Below are positions 39,220 to 47,308 of a stretch of DNA of 64,000 nt, in pieces. Each line of letters starts with the position of its first letter. Positions within the stretch are counted from its first letter, which is position 1. The notes under the pieces were generated by a model, which did no database searches, was not told where the DNA came from, and saw only the letters and a program-made list of their open reading frames with translations. Position numbers and translations under genes: made by a program. The stretch is from CBDCYS01 sp965226185 (GTDB lineage: Bacteria; Acidobacteriota; Terriglobia; Bryobacterales; UBA6623): positions 1,426,001-1,490,000 of the forward strand of contig CBDDCT010000006.1 in the NCBI GenBank assembly GCA_965226185.1. Direction: 5' to 3'.

Positions 39220-40269
39220 TCAAACGGGTTGCCCGACCATCGCCAACTGGTTCTCGCGAGCCCGTTTCCACAAAGCGAGGTACGGTTCCAGATCGCTCAT
39301 CATCCTCTCGAGGCCGGCAAAATTCAGCGATTGGGCGCCGTCACTCCATGCCTTGTCCGGGTTTGGATGAACCTCGACCATCAACCCATCGGCTCCGACA
39401 GCGACGGCGGCTCTGGCCAGCGGCGGAATCAATCGGCGCTTACCGGTGGCGTGGGCCGGATCGAGAATAACCGGCAGGTGAGTGAGTTCGTTCAGTACGG
39501 GGACAGCTCCGATGTCCAGCGTGTTACGCGTCGCGGTTTCAAAAGTCCGGATGCCGCGCTCGCACAAGACTACGTTCCGATTGCCTTCCGAGACGACATA
39601 TTCGGCGGAAAGCAGCAACTCCTTAATTGTCGAGCTCAGCCCGCGCTTGATCATCACCGGGCGGTTGACTCTGCCAACAGCCTTCAACAACGGGAAGTTC
39701 TGCACGTTCCTTGCGCCGATCTGCAGAATGTCGCAATAGTCCGCTACCAGCTCGACATTCACTACCGTCATCACCTCGGTGATGACCGCCAAACCGGCCG
39801 CGTCCGCGGCTTTTCGCAAAAGCTTCAGCCCTTGCTCTTCCAGGCCCTGAAAGCTGTAGGGAGAGGAACGCGGCTTGTAGGCCCCTCCCCGCAAGATATT
39901 GCCGCCGGCAGCGGCCACGGCTTCCGCCGTCTCCATAATCTGTTTCTCGGTTTCAACCGAGCAAGGCCCAGCCATGACCGCGAAGTCCTCGCCTCCGATC
40001 GTTACTCTGCCGGCGCGAATCTCCGTGCGAGTTGATTTGAACTGCTTGCTGACGAATTTGTACTCCGCCGAAATCGGCACGGCGCTCTCGACGCCGTCGC
40101 ATGCTTTCAACGACTCTATGGAATGTGACAATTCTCCTACCCCCACCGCGGCGATGACGACCCGCTCGCTGCCCTGAATCGAGTGAACCTTGTAGCCCAG
40201 TTCGTCAATTCTTTGGCAAACGTAATCGACCTGATCTTGTGATGCACCTAATGTCATGGAAATAATCAT
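39220..40269 (-). CDS. aroF: 3-deoxy-7-phosphoheptulonate synthase (DAHP synthase, type I-beta)
   Basis: The first enzyme of the shikimate pathway joins PEP and erythrose 4-phosphate. The 349-residue protein has an N-terminal ferredoxin-like regulatory domain (about 1-70) and a TIM-barrel with GPCSVETEKQIMETAEAV, RGGAYKPRSSPYSFQG, DILQIGARNVQNF, PVILDPAHATGKR and EVHPNPDKAWSDGAQS. These cover the PEP, metal and E4P ligands. The N-terminal domain gives aromatic feedback inhibition in homologues. ATG 40269 follows GGGGGAGG (40278-40285 region) at good spacing. Upstream lies a leader-peptide attenuator (see 40300-40440), so the gene appears to be controlled both at the enzyme and at the transcript. 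Confidence 0.96.
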   Translation of the reverse strand: MIISMTLGASQDQVDYVCQRIDELGYKVHSIQGSERVVIAAVGVGELSHSIESLKACDGVESAVPISAEYKFVSKQFKSTRTEIRAGRVTIGGEDFAVMAGPCSVETEKQIMETAEAVAAAGGNILRGGAYKPRSSPYSFQGLEEQGLKLLRKAADAAGLAVITEVMTVVNVELVADYCDILQIGARNVQNFPLLKAVGRVNRPVMIKRGLSSTIKELLLSAEYVVSEGNRNVVLCERGIRTFETATRNTLDIGAVPVLNELTHLPVILDPAHATGKRRLIPPLARAAVAVGADGLMVEVHPNPDKAWSDGAQSLNFAGLERMMSDLEPYLALWKRARENQLAMVGQPV

Positions 40270-40299
40270 GATGATGACCTCCCCCTCCCCGCCAGAATG

Positions 40300-40323
40300 A
40301 AAAAACCCACTCGGTAGAGTGGG
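40300..40323 (-). terminator. Attenuator terminator of aroF
   Basis: On the minus strand CCCACTC-TACC-GAGTGGG is followed directly by TTTTTT. The stem is 7 bp, perfect and GC-rich. It ends 30 bases before the aroF start and before the ribosome binding site, so termination here would prevent aroF transcription. Confidence 0.9.
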
Positions 40324-40371
40324 GAGATTGGGAAGCTTGTGCGACTCAAAACCTGCGCCACTCTACGGGGA

Positions 40372-40440
40372 TTAGCGCGTAAATCGAAACCACCAGCGAT
40401 AGGCGTAGGAGAAGCGCATGTGTAAGAGTATTATTACCAT
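40372..40440 (-). CDS. aroF leader peptide (22 codons)
   Basis: From ATG 40440 the frame gives 22 residues, of which seven in an 11-residue stretch are aromatic: FSYAYRWWFRF (2 Tyr, 2 Trp, 3 Phe). An internal ATG at 40419 would give a 15-residue version that begins at MRF and keeps the whole aromatic run. The ribosome binding site is weak (AGG about 9 bases before the first ATG). The peptide itself probably has no function; its translation rate is the sensor. Seven aromatic codons in eleven is far above chance, and the position just before the antiterminator supports it. Confidence 0.85.
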   Translation of the reverse strand: MVIILLHMRFSYAYRWWFRFTR

Positions 40441-40639
40441 GATTCTGACCTGTTTGTCTACTTTTTTCTAGCGCTTCGGCGGATCATTCGTGTCGCTGGG
40501 GGTGTCGTTGGTGAGCTTCCTCACAACATCAAACAGGCACCATCCGTTGGTGGTGCTTGCCGCGTTGATCCGAACTTGACCGGACATCATCCGCCCCACG
40601 CGGCTTGGCGCTTCGATCGAGTTCGAAGGGTGCAGTACA

Positions 40640-42445
40640 ATGCTGTCTCGCCCTCAAATGCGCATTGGAGTTGATACCGGAGGAACTTTCACCGACTTTG
40701 TCATTTGGGACGGCAGCCGTTACTACACTCGCAAAGTTCACTCGACGCCGCATGATCCGGTACAAGCGATTCTCGAAGGACTTCAGGATCTGGACGCCCG
40801 AGAAGTCGTGCACGGCTCCACCGTTGCCACCAATGCGCTTCTCGAGCGCAAGGGTGCTCGCACCGCGTTTCTTACCACTCAGGGATTCGAGGACCTGCTC
40901 ATCATCGGCCGACAGAACCGGGAAAGGCTGTATGATCTGTTCGCGCCGGCAAAACGGCAGCTTGTCCCATCCGAGCTGACTTTTGGACTGCCGGAGCGTA
41001 TTCTTTACGATGGCTCGGTCGAGCGTGATCTTGACCGCGCCGCCATCGCGGGACTCACTGAAAAACTCCGTGGGCTCGGTGTCGAATCGGTGGCGGTCTG
41101 CCTGTTGCACTCCTACGCCAACCCTGCCCACGAAAAGCGCTTGGCGGAAGCTCTGCGAGGCTTCTTCGTCTCGCTATCCCACGAAATCCTGCCTGAATAC
41201 CGCGAATACGAACGAGCTTCAACCACCGTCGTCAACGCCTACGTTACGCCGTTGATGACCCGCTATTTAGAAAGCTTGTCCAAAAAGCTTGGCGCAACGC
41301 GGTTACGGGTCTTTCAATCGAACGCTGGATCGATCTCTTCCAGTGCCGCCCGTCGCAGCGCTGTCCAGACCGTGCTTTCAGGACCCGCCGGAGGTGTTGT
41401 GGGGGCGGCCGCCGCGGCGAACCAGGCCGGGTTCAAACGCGTGATCAGTTTCGACATGGGGGGCACCTCAACCGATGTGTCGCTCTACGACGGAAAATTC
41501 AGCTATACGACGGAGTCGAGCCTGGGCGATTTTCCTATCCGTATACCAATGTTGGACATCCATTCGGTGGGAGCGGGTGGCGGGTCGATCGCTTACCTCG
41601 ACCGCGCCGGAGCGCTGCGCGTCGGACCGCACAGCGCGGGAGCCGAACCCGGTCCGGTGTGCTACGGCCGGGGCGAGCAGATCACCGTCACCGACGCCAA
41701 TCTGCTGCTGGGGCGCATCCAGCCAGAGAAGTTCCTCGGCGGGCGCATGCCACTCGACCTCGATCGCGCCAGGGGCTTCATGAAGCCGTTTGCCGCTCAG
41801 GTTGGCGTGTCCATCGAAAAAGCGGCGACCGCGATTGTGGACGTGGCGAACTCCAATATGGAGCGAGCGATCCGGGCAGTTTCCGTCGAGCGCGGACACG
41901 ACCCGCGGGACTTCGCGTTGCTTACCTTTGGCGGCGCCGGAGCCCAGCATGCCTGCGAACTCGCCGAACGGCTGGATGTGTCAACCGTCATCGTCCCGCC
42001 GCATGCGGGTGTTCTTTCGGCCGTTGGCATGCTGGCGGCTGATTGCGTGCGCGACTATTCGCAGTCGGTTCTCCGAAAGGATCCGCTGCTCGCCTTTGAG
42101 CAACTGCTTAGCCGGGCGAAGGCTGAGTTTTCGGCCGAGGGCTTCTCGGATGTGCTGTTTGAGCACCTGATCGATCTGCGGTACGAGGGACAGTCCTACG
42201 AAATTACCGTCCCTTGGGAGCAACGCGCCGATTTTCACGCGCACCATCGCAAACTCTACGGCTATGAGCACCCCGGAAGAATAGTCGAGCAAGTGACCGC
42301 TCGCGTGAAGGCGATTGCCATCCTAGATAAGATTGACCTGGCTGCCCCTTCCCAGCGAGAGGATTTTTTCAGTGTCTACGTCGCGCCCGGCTGGCGCTCG
42401 CGAGAGGACGGCGTTGGCAATTTGATCTTGACGCGAACCTGGTGA
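40640..42445 (+). CDS. Hydantoinase A / oxoprolinase family protein (HyuA-like), shortened C-terminus
   Basis: The 601-residue protein starts at ATG 40640 after AAGGG. It has the ATPase-type opening RIGVDTGGTFTDFVIW, then EVVHGSTVATNALLERKGAR, VISFDMGGTSTDVSLYDG and the active domain AGGGSIAYLDRAG. Family members hydrolyse N-methylhydantoin or oxoproline with ATP, or form the beta subunit of acetone carboxylase. Usual length is 670-700. Here the last 80 residues before FSVYVAPGWRSREDGVGNL seem to be missing, so an internal deletion near 42350 is possible. The expected HyuB partner gene is absent downstream. Confidence 0.83.
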   Translation: MLSRPQMRIGVDTGGTFTDFVIWDGSRYYTRKVHSTPHDPVQAILEGLQDLDAREVVHGSTVATNALLERKGARTAFLTTQGFEDLLIIGRQNRERLYDLFAPAKRQLVPSELTFGLPERILYDGSVERDLDRAAIAGLTEKLRGLGVESVAVCLLHSYANPAHEKRLAEALRGFFVSLSHEILPEYREYERASTTVVNAYVTPLMTRYLESLSKKLGATRLRVFQSNAGSISSSAARRSAVQTVLSGPAGGVVGAAAAANQAGFKRVISFDMGGTSTDVSLYDGKFSYTTESSLGDFPIRIPMLDIHSVGAGGGSIAYLDRAGALRVGPHSAGAEPGPVCYGRGEQITVTDANLLLGRIQPEKFLGGRMPLDLDRARGFMKPFAAQVGVSIEKAATAIVDVANSNMERAIRAVSVERGHDPRDFALLTFGGAGAQHACELAERLDVSTVIVPPHAGVLSAVGMLAADCVRDYSQSVLRKDPLLAFEQLLSRAKAEFSAEGFSDVLFEHLIDLRYEGQSYEITVPWEQRADFHAHHRKLYGYEHPGRIVEQVTARVKAIAILDKIDLAAPSQREDFFSVYVAPGWRSREDGVGNLILTRTW

Positions 42446-42459
42446 GGCAAGCCCCCCAG

Positions 42460-43050
42460 CTACCTAGGCCGTGCCCCAAGCCAATCCAGGCTGCCGCGCA
42501 GGAACGTTTCAATCTCCGGCAGCGTACTCGCGACGGGCACGGTCTCCGGAAGGCCTGGCAGTTCAGACCTGTCTGTCAGGTAGGCGACAACGGGCCGGCG
42601 ATACTTGAGAGCCAGCGCGACCTCGCTCCTGGTGCCGGGACCGCCGGGAAGCGCAATGACAGCGTTGGAGGAAAGAATATTGATGTGATTGCGAGAAAGC
42701 AGCTCCGTCCCCCGCGGTCCGCTCAGAGGCAGGTGGGTTGCTATGGGGATCTCAACCCATTCGTTGGGATAGCCGGCTTTCGCTCCGCAAAGGGGATCAT
42801 CGGGCTCGCACGGCAGAATCCCGATGACGGACCCTGCGCGGCCGGGTGTTTCGAAAAATGCACGGCTGACGGACGCCATCACGCCTGCACCGCCCCCGGT
42901 CAGCAGATGCACGCCGAGTTCGGCCAGCATGCCGCCTAGACCGGCCGCCCGCGGTCCGCACGGATCAATTCCCGACCCCATGACACCCACGACTGGCCGG
43001 CGAGACACTGAGTTCTCCTTCCAAAAGGAAACTTGAAGGTTCTCCGTCAT
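42460..43050 (-). CDS. LOG-like/TIGR00725 Rossmann protein
   Basis: The 196-residue protein starts at ATG 43050 after GGAG. It has VVGVMGSGIDPCGPRAAGLG, LLTGGGAGVM and the signature PGGPGTRSEVALALKYRRPV of the LOG (lysine decarboxylase-like) superfamily. LOG enzymes release nucleobases from nucleoside monophosphates. This TIGR00725-like branch has no assigned substrate. It is divergent from lspA. The PGGxGTxxE motif is intact, so a phosphoribohydrolase-like activity is possible. Confidence 0.85.
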   Translation of the reverse strand: MTENLQVSFWKENSVSRRPVVGVMGSGIDPCGPRAAGLGGMLAELGVHLLTGGGAGVMASVSRAFFETPGRAGSVIGILPCEPDDPLCGAKAGYPNEWVEIPIATHLPLSGPRGTELLSRNHINILSSNAVIALPGGPGTRSEVALALKYRRPVVAYLTDRSELPGLPETVPVASTLPEIETFLRGSLDWLGARPR

Positions 43051-43253
43051 TTTAGGCTCCGGCGCTTACCGTGTTCCGCCAGATCGTCGAGAAGGTTTCA
43101 TCAATCGGAGTACGCTAGACTGAAGCGCTGAACCCCTCTTTTTGGGGGTCGTCAGTGACTTCCCGCGATGAACCCGCCACGGGGAATGCCGGCGCGCGTC
43201 ATCCCGACAGGAACTTGCAAGCCGGCGGGAACCCGCAAGGCGGCCTGAAGCAT

Positions 43254-43766
43254 ATGGGACTTGGCAACAAATGGCGCCTGTCTTACGTCGGGATTGCCGC
43301 CTCGATTATCGCCCTTGACCGCCTAACGAAAGCCGCCATCGCTTCAGGAATGCCCCTCCACGCCTCCAAGAACATCATCCCAGGCTTCTTTGATCTGGTC
43401 CATACGCGCAACACGGGAATCGCTTTCAGTATGTTCTCGGATTCAAATCCCTTCATCAAGAGTTTCTTGATCCCCCTGTTTTCCGCCGCGGCGGTGGTGA
43501 TGGTGCTGGTCCTGTTGTGGAAATCAGATCCCGGCGCGCGCCGGTTTCATTACGCTCTGGTGTTAATTCTTTCGGGAGCGGCGGGAAACCTCTACGACCG
43601 GGCCGTCTATGGCTATGTAACGGATTTTTTGGACGTCTACGCGGGGACCTATCATTGGCCGGCATTCAACGTGGCGGATAGCGCCATCACGATTGGCGCC
43701 GGCTTGCTGCTGCTGGACACCGCCCGTGGCGCCGCCGGGGAGCCCGAAACCCAGAGCTCGAATTGA
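43254..43766 (+). CDS. lspA: Lipoprotein signal peptidase (signal peptidase II)
   Basis: LspA is the inner-membrane aspartyl protease that cleaves prolipoproteins after lipidation. The catalytic Asp residues lie in GAAGNLYDRAVYGYVTDFLD and FNVADSAITIGAG. Four helices are visible, and HTRNTGIAFSMF is a further family block. I choose ATG 43254 (GLGNKWRLSYVG), giving 170 residues as usual. An upstream GTG at 43155 would add a Gly/Asn-rich tail not seen in the family. lgt follows after 10 bases, so the two lipoprotein-maturation genes form an operon. Confidence 0.93.
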   Translation: MGLGNKWRLSYVGIAASIIALDRLTKAAIASGMPLHASKNIIPGFFDLVHTRNTGIAFSMFSDSNPFIKSFLIPLFSAAAVVMVLVLLWKSDPGARRFHYALVLILSGAAGNLYDRAVYGYVTDFLDVYAGTYHWPAFNVADSAITIGAGLLLLDTARGAAGEPETQSSN

Positions 43767-43776
43767 GCTGACTCTT

Positions 43777-44571
43777 ATGTGTCCCACGCTCTTCACGATC
43801 GGTTCGTTCTCCCTCCCCAGCTACGGAGTGCTGGTTGCGATTGGTTTCTTGGTGGGGCTATTCGTGGCCGGCCGGCTCGCTCGAAGATCCGGATTCGATC
43901 CCGACAAGATCACGAATCTGGGCGTCTACGTCTTTCTCGCGGCGATTCTCGGGGCCAAGGCTTTCATGATTCTCCACAACCTCGACTACTATATCGAGCG
44001 GCCCGGTCAGATTCTGTCGCTCTCTTCGCTCCAGGCCGGAGGCGTGTTCTACGGCGGGCTGCTGGCCGCGATCGGCGTCGCGGTTTGGTTTTGCCGCAAG
44101 CACGGCTTGCCTCCGCTGGCCACGGCGGACACTTTCGCTCCCGCGCTGGCCATCGGGCATTCGATCGGGCGCCTGGGTTGCTTTGCGGCGGGATGTTGCT
44201 GGGGCAAGCCGTCGATGCTGCCCTGGGCCGTGGAGTTTACCGACCCCCTCGCCCACGAGTTCGTCGGCGTGCCGCTCAACATCCACCTTCACCCAACCCA
44301 ACTTTATGAATCGTTCGGGACGCTCGCGATCGGCCTGTTGCTGCTCTGGTATTTCGGCAAGCCTCACGGGGCCGGCACCATCATCGGTTTGTATCTGCTG
44401 ATTTATTCAGCTTTTCGGCTAGGCGTGGAGTTCTTGCGGGCCGAAACGGAGAGGACGTTTCCGATGGGCGGTCCGCTGAGCAGCACGCAATGGGTTGCGG
44501 CCGCTCTCGTGGTCGCCGGAATCATTTTGCTGGTTCGGCGGAGAAGTGCGTCCGCGGTCGAGTCCGCTTGA
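43777..44571 (+). CDS. lgt: Phosphatidylglycerol-prolipoprotein diacylglyceryl transferase
   Basis: Lgt transfers diacylglycerol from phosphatidylglycerol to the lipobox Cys, the step before LspA. The 264-residue polytopic protein carries the Lgt signature around HSIGRLGCFAAGCCWG (with the conserved Arg), plus GGVFYGGLLAAI and HPTQLYESFGTL. The start ATG at 43777 lies 10 bases after the lspA stop. Gene order lspA-lgt and spacing indicate cotranscription. Confidence 0.95.
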   Translation: MCPTLFTIGSFSLPSYGVLVAIGFLVGLFVAGRLARRSGFDPDKITNLGVYVFLAAILGAKAFMILHNLDYYIERPGQILSLSSLQAGGVFYGGLLAAIGVAVWFCRKHGLPPLATADTFAPALAIGHSIGRLGCFAAGCCWGKPSMLPWAVEFTDPLAHEFVGVPLNIHLHPTQLYESFGTLAIGLLLLWYFGKPHGAGTIIGLYLLIYSAFRLGVEFLRAETERTFPMGGPLSSTQWVAAALVVAGIILLVRRRSASAVESA

Positions 44572-44768
44572 CCAATAAAAGGACGGAGTCGGCGTCTCTA
44601 TGCTGAGATTCGTGTCAAACGAGGCAGGAAATCGGGAACCAGATTCGGAGCCCCGACCGTGAGGAAGGGGTTGGCCGCTTCGACGCGCCTCATCCGACAA
44701 TGGCCTCAGTGCCCGTCTCGGTTGCGGCTGGTCCGGGTTAGGGTTCGCCGTACCGCAATCAGGTAACC

Positions 44769-45842
44769 GTGACTTCCGAGAATGTCAAAGACTTAGCGCG
44801 CGAGCTTGGATTCGAATTGGCCGGCGTGGCTTCGGCGCGGCCCACCGTTGAGGCGCTTTTCTATCCGGAATGGCTTGAACAGGGTTTTGCCGCTGAGATG
44901 GAGTATTTGAAGGACCGCCGCGGTGAGATGCGGGCCGATCCCCGGTCTCTTCTGCCCAGCGCCCAATCGGTGATATGCGTGGGCTTGGTGTATAACACCG
45001 ATGCCCCCTATTCGACCGACGTTGAATGCGGCGACCGAGGCTGGATTTCGCGTTATGCCTGGGGAGAGGACTATCACAACATCCTCAAGCAAAAGCTGCA
45101 TCAACTGGTCGAACGGCTTCGCGAAGAAGCGGGCCCGTTCGACTACAAGGTTTGCGTCGACACTTCGCCGCTGCTCGAAAGAGCTTATGCCCACCGGGCC
45201 GGCCTCGGATGGATCGGCCAGAACAGTTGCCTGATCAACCAGCAATTGGGCTCCTGGGTTTTCCTGGGCGAGGTACTGACGTCCTTGGAACTCGAAAGCG
45301 ATCAGCCGGCGCCTTTTCGCTGCGGCACGTGCACTCGCTGCATCGACGCTTGTCCGACCGAGGCAATCGTTCCCACGGGCCGAACCCCGGGCCCAGCCTA
45401 CGCCCTCGATTCAAATCGCTGCATCTCTTATTGGAACATCGAACTGCGCGGCCCGATTCCGGAGCAGAACAGGGCCGAGTCGGGTGCGCACCTGTTCGGT
45501 TGTGATATCTGTCAGGACGTTTGTCCCTGGAATCGCAAGGCGGCCGTGACCGATTTCCCCGGATTCCAGCCCAGCAACGATCTGCCTTCTCTTAAAGAGC
45601 TAGCCGCGATGACGGAAGAGGAGTTCCACGAGAGTTTCGACGACACCCCGATCGAGCGAACGCGCTACCAGGGTTTTTTGCGCAACGTGGCCGTGGCGAT
45701 GGGCAACAGTGGCGAGCGGAAGTTCTTGGAACACCTCAGGATCCTGGCCGAATCTCCAGACCCCGTCATCCGGGAGCACGCGGAATGGGCGATGGGCAGA
45801 CTGGATCGCGGAGTGGACAATCCGGCTGATTCGCTCGTCTGA
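44769..45842 (+). CDS. queG: Epoxyqueuosine reductase
   Basis: QueG reduces epoxyqueuosine to queuosine in tRNA with cobalamin and two 4Fe-4S clusters. The 357-residue protein has the catalytic Asp in VCVDTSPLLERAYAHRAGLG, cluster motifs CGTCTRCIDACPTEAI and CDICQDVCPWNR, and a C-terminal HEAT-like tail (FLRNVAVAMGNSGE). The start is GTG at 44769. It has no same-strand partner. The 190 bases before it hold only a repeat-like GGAGCCCCGACCGTGAGG. Confidence 0.95.
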   Translation: MTSENVKDLARELGFELAGVASARPTVEALFYPEWLEQGFAAEMEYLKDRRGEMRADPRSLLPSAQSVICVGLVYNTDAPYSTDVECGDRGWISRYAWGEDYHNILKQKLHQLVERLREEAGPFDYKVCVDTSPLLERAYAHRAGLGWIGQNSCLINQQLGSWVFLGEVLTSLELESDQPAPFRCGTCTRCIDACPTEAIVPTGRTPGPAYALDSNRCISYWNIELRGPIPEQNRAESGAHLFGCDICQDVCPWNRKAAVTDFPGFQPSNDLPSLKELAAMTEEEFHESFDDTPIERTRYQGFLRNVAVAMGNSGERKFLEHLRILAESPDPVIREHAEWAMGRLDRGVDNPADSLV

Positions 45843-45943
45843 TTGCACGGACAACGGCGCATCGAGGGCAAATCAAGAGCTGGCGGAGCAGCGGTGGCGC
45901 GAGAGTCTCCGCCCGTGGCCCGGCGGGCCTTCGACCGCTCCGA

Positions 45944-46402
45944 CTATTTCTTCTTCTTCTTCTTCTTCTTCTTCTTCTTCTTTTCCTCTTCGCCCGGCAG
46001 AGGTTCCTCTTCCTGCTCGATGATCTCGAGTACCGCTTCCTCGTATTCGATCAGCTCCTCGTCTTCGGCCAGAACCTGACAGGAGATGGGTTGTTCGAGC
46101 AAGGCCGGGGGCGTCCCGGCCGTCTGCACCATCAGCCTGTAGTAGCCCGGTTTGACCTTGGCCGGGACCGCGAACAGAATCGATTCGGCATTCTGCTCTT
46201 CCATTTTAACCCTGTGATCGTTCGTACCATCGGTGAGGAAAAGACGGGTCACCGAATCCGGGCCGAGGTTCTGACCGCTGACTACCAGCATGTCTCCGGC
46301 GTGACCTCCGCTTGGCTTGACGGAAGTCAACCTTGGCGCCGCGGCCCAAGCGAAAACCGACGTCAAAACCAGTGCTAGGACTAATCGACAGCTTTGTTTC
46401 AT
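45944..46402 (-). CDS. Secreted IPT/TIG-like domain protein with a Lys12 C-terminus
   Basis: The 152-residue protein has a signal peptide (LVLALVLTSVFAWAAAPRLT) and one immunoglobulin-like IPT/TIG domain at about 24-105 (VKPSGGHAGDMLVVSGQNLG ... GYYRLMVQT). A long acidic stretch follows (EDEELIEYEEAVLEIIEQEE), and the protein ends GEEE followed by twelve Lys. The tail is encoded by AAG repeats ending at the stop codon, so it could change length by slippage without changing frame. The acidic-then-basic end may fold back or bind other surfaces. IPT/TIG domains usually mediate binding; no enzyme activity is expected. Confidence 0.78.
   Translation of the reverse strand: MKQSCRLVLALVLTSVFAWAAAPRLTSVKPSGGHAGDMLVVSGQNLGPDSVTRLFLTDGTNDHRVKMEEQNAESILFAVPAKVKPGYYRLMVQTAGTPPALLEQPISCQVLAEDEELIEYEEAVLEIIEQEEEPLPGEEEKKKKKKKKKKKK
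45950..45982. repeat. CTT/AAG trinucleotide microsatellite, 11 perfect units
   Basis: Eleven perfect CTT units on the plus strand encode eleven consecutive Lys codons (AAG) on the minus strand. A twelfth Lys (AAA) precedes the stop codon at 45944-45946. The tract is long enough for replication slippage. Confidence 0.95.
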
Positions 46403-46471
46403 GTCCTACCTCCTCCGACTGCTACCCAAATACTATTCCTCTGCCGCCGGAATTGCAATACTTGTGAGAAC

Positions 46472-47251
46472 ATGCGAACCAATCGGACGAAAGAACTATT
46501 GAACCAGGGCAAAGTCGCACTGGGTTGTGTCGCCGGGCAAATACGCTCAGCGGAGGTAGCACGGCTCTACGCGGCGGCTGGTCTGGACTGGATCTTCATC
46601 GACAGCGAGCATGGCTGCTACACCGTGGAAACGATTCAGGATCTCGTCCGGGCTTCCCTGCTAACGGATATTACTCCGATCGTGCGGGTAGCGGATTTTC
46701 AGTACTCTCTCGTGGCGCGGGCGCTCGATATGGGCGCGGAGGGCGTGATCCTGCCGCGCACCGAGTCGCCGGAGTTGCTGGCCAAGGCCGTGAGCTGGAC
46801 CAAGTTCCCGCCCGAGGGGGCGCGCGGCTTCGGCCTCGGGCAGCCGCAAGTCGGCTACCAGGCGGCATCTTTCGACGAGATCATCCGCCACCACAACGAA
46901 CAAACGCTGGTCGTGTTTCAGATAGAGAGTCAGGCGGCGCTTGACCGGCGCGACGAGCTGATTTCGGTTCCGGGCGTGGATGCCGTCATGATCGGCCCGG
47001 CCGATCTTTCCATTGCTCTGGGAGTGGCCGGCCAGTTTGATCATCCAAAACTTGGCGAAGCAATCATCAAGGTCATCGAGACGTGCAACAAATACAAGCG
47101 CATACCGGCGATACAAGTCCGCAGCCCGGCGCTGGCTAAGACCTGGATCGAGCGCGGAATGAAGCTGGTGGGGTGCGGCGCCGACTTGGCAATCCTGTGG
47201 AACGCCGTCAACGGCATGGCGACGGAACTGAAAGCGGCGCGCGGAGATTAG
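46472..47251 (+). CDS. HpcH/HpaI-family aldolase
   Basis: The 259-residue TIM-barrel class II aldolase starts at ATG 46472. It has GLDWIFIDSEHGCYTVETIQ (Glu ligand and His), MGAEGVILPRTESPELLAKA, ARGFGLGQPQVGY, QIESQAALDRRDEL (Glu) and GVDAVMIGPADLSIALG. These divalent-metal ligands define 4-hydroxy-2-oxo acid aldolases such as 2-keto-3-deoxy-L-rhamnonate aldolase. It would cleave a 2-keto-3-deoxy sugar acid or a homoprotocatechuate product. In this sugar-acid-rich genome the former seems more likely (inference). Confidence 0.88.
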   Translation: MRTNRTKELLNQGKVALGCVAGQIRSAEVARLYAAAGLDWIFIDSEHGCYTVETIQDLVRASLLTDITPIVRVADFQYSLVARALDMGAEGVILPRTESPELLAKAVSWTKFPPEGARGFGLGQPQVGYQAASFDEIIRHHNEQTLVVFQIESQAALDRRDELISVPGVDAVMIGPADLSIALGVAGQFDHPKLGEAIIKVIETCNKYKRIPAIQVRSPALAKTWIERGMKLVGCGADLAILWNAVNGMATELKAARGD

Positions 47252-47308
47252 GCCCGCGGCGAGATTGGCGTCAGCAAGATTTGAATACAGCTTCCGAGGC
47301 GCGAAACG

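Larger units (their letters stand above)
40300..40440 (-). promoter_or_regulatory. Aromatic-amino-acid attenuator in the aroF leader
   Basis: Three parts follow in order on the minus strand. First is a short open frame ending at 40372 with a run of Phe, Tyr and Trp codons. Second is GTAGAGTGG (40366 to 40358), six bases past the frame's stop codon. Third is the terminator, whose 5' half contains CCACTCTAC (40322 to 40314), the exact complement of the second part. Pairing of the second and third parts would destroy the terminator. A ribosome finishing the frame would cover the second part and allow termination. A ribosome stalled at the Trp/Tyr/Phe codons would leave it free and allow read-through. 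This matches the logic of trp- and phe-type attenuators. Upstream promoter elements are not evident to me. Confidence 0.85.

Noticed and set aside
44640..44768. preQ1-type riboswitch upstream of queG
   Set aside because: The leader shows no compact preQ1 aptamer fold. The visible GGAGCCCCGACCGTGAGG matches a dispersed repeat type, and queG acts late in the pathway.
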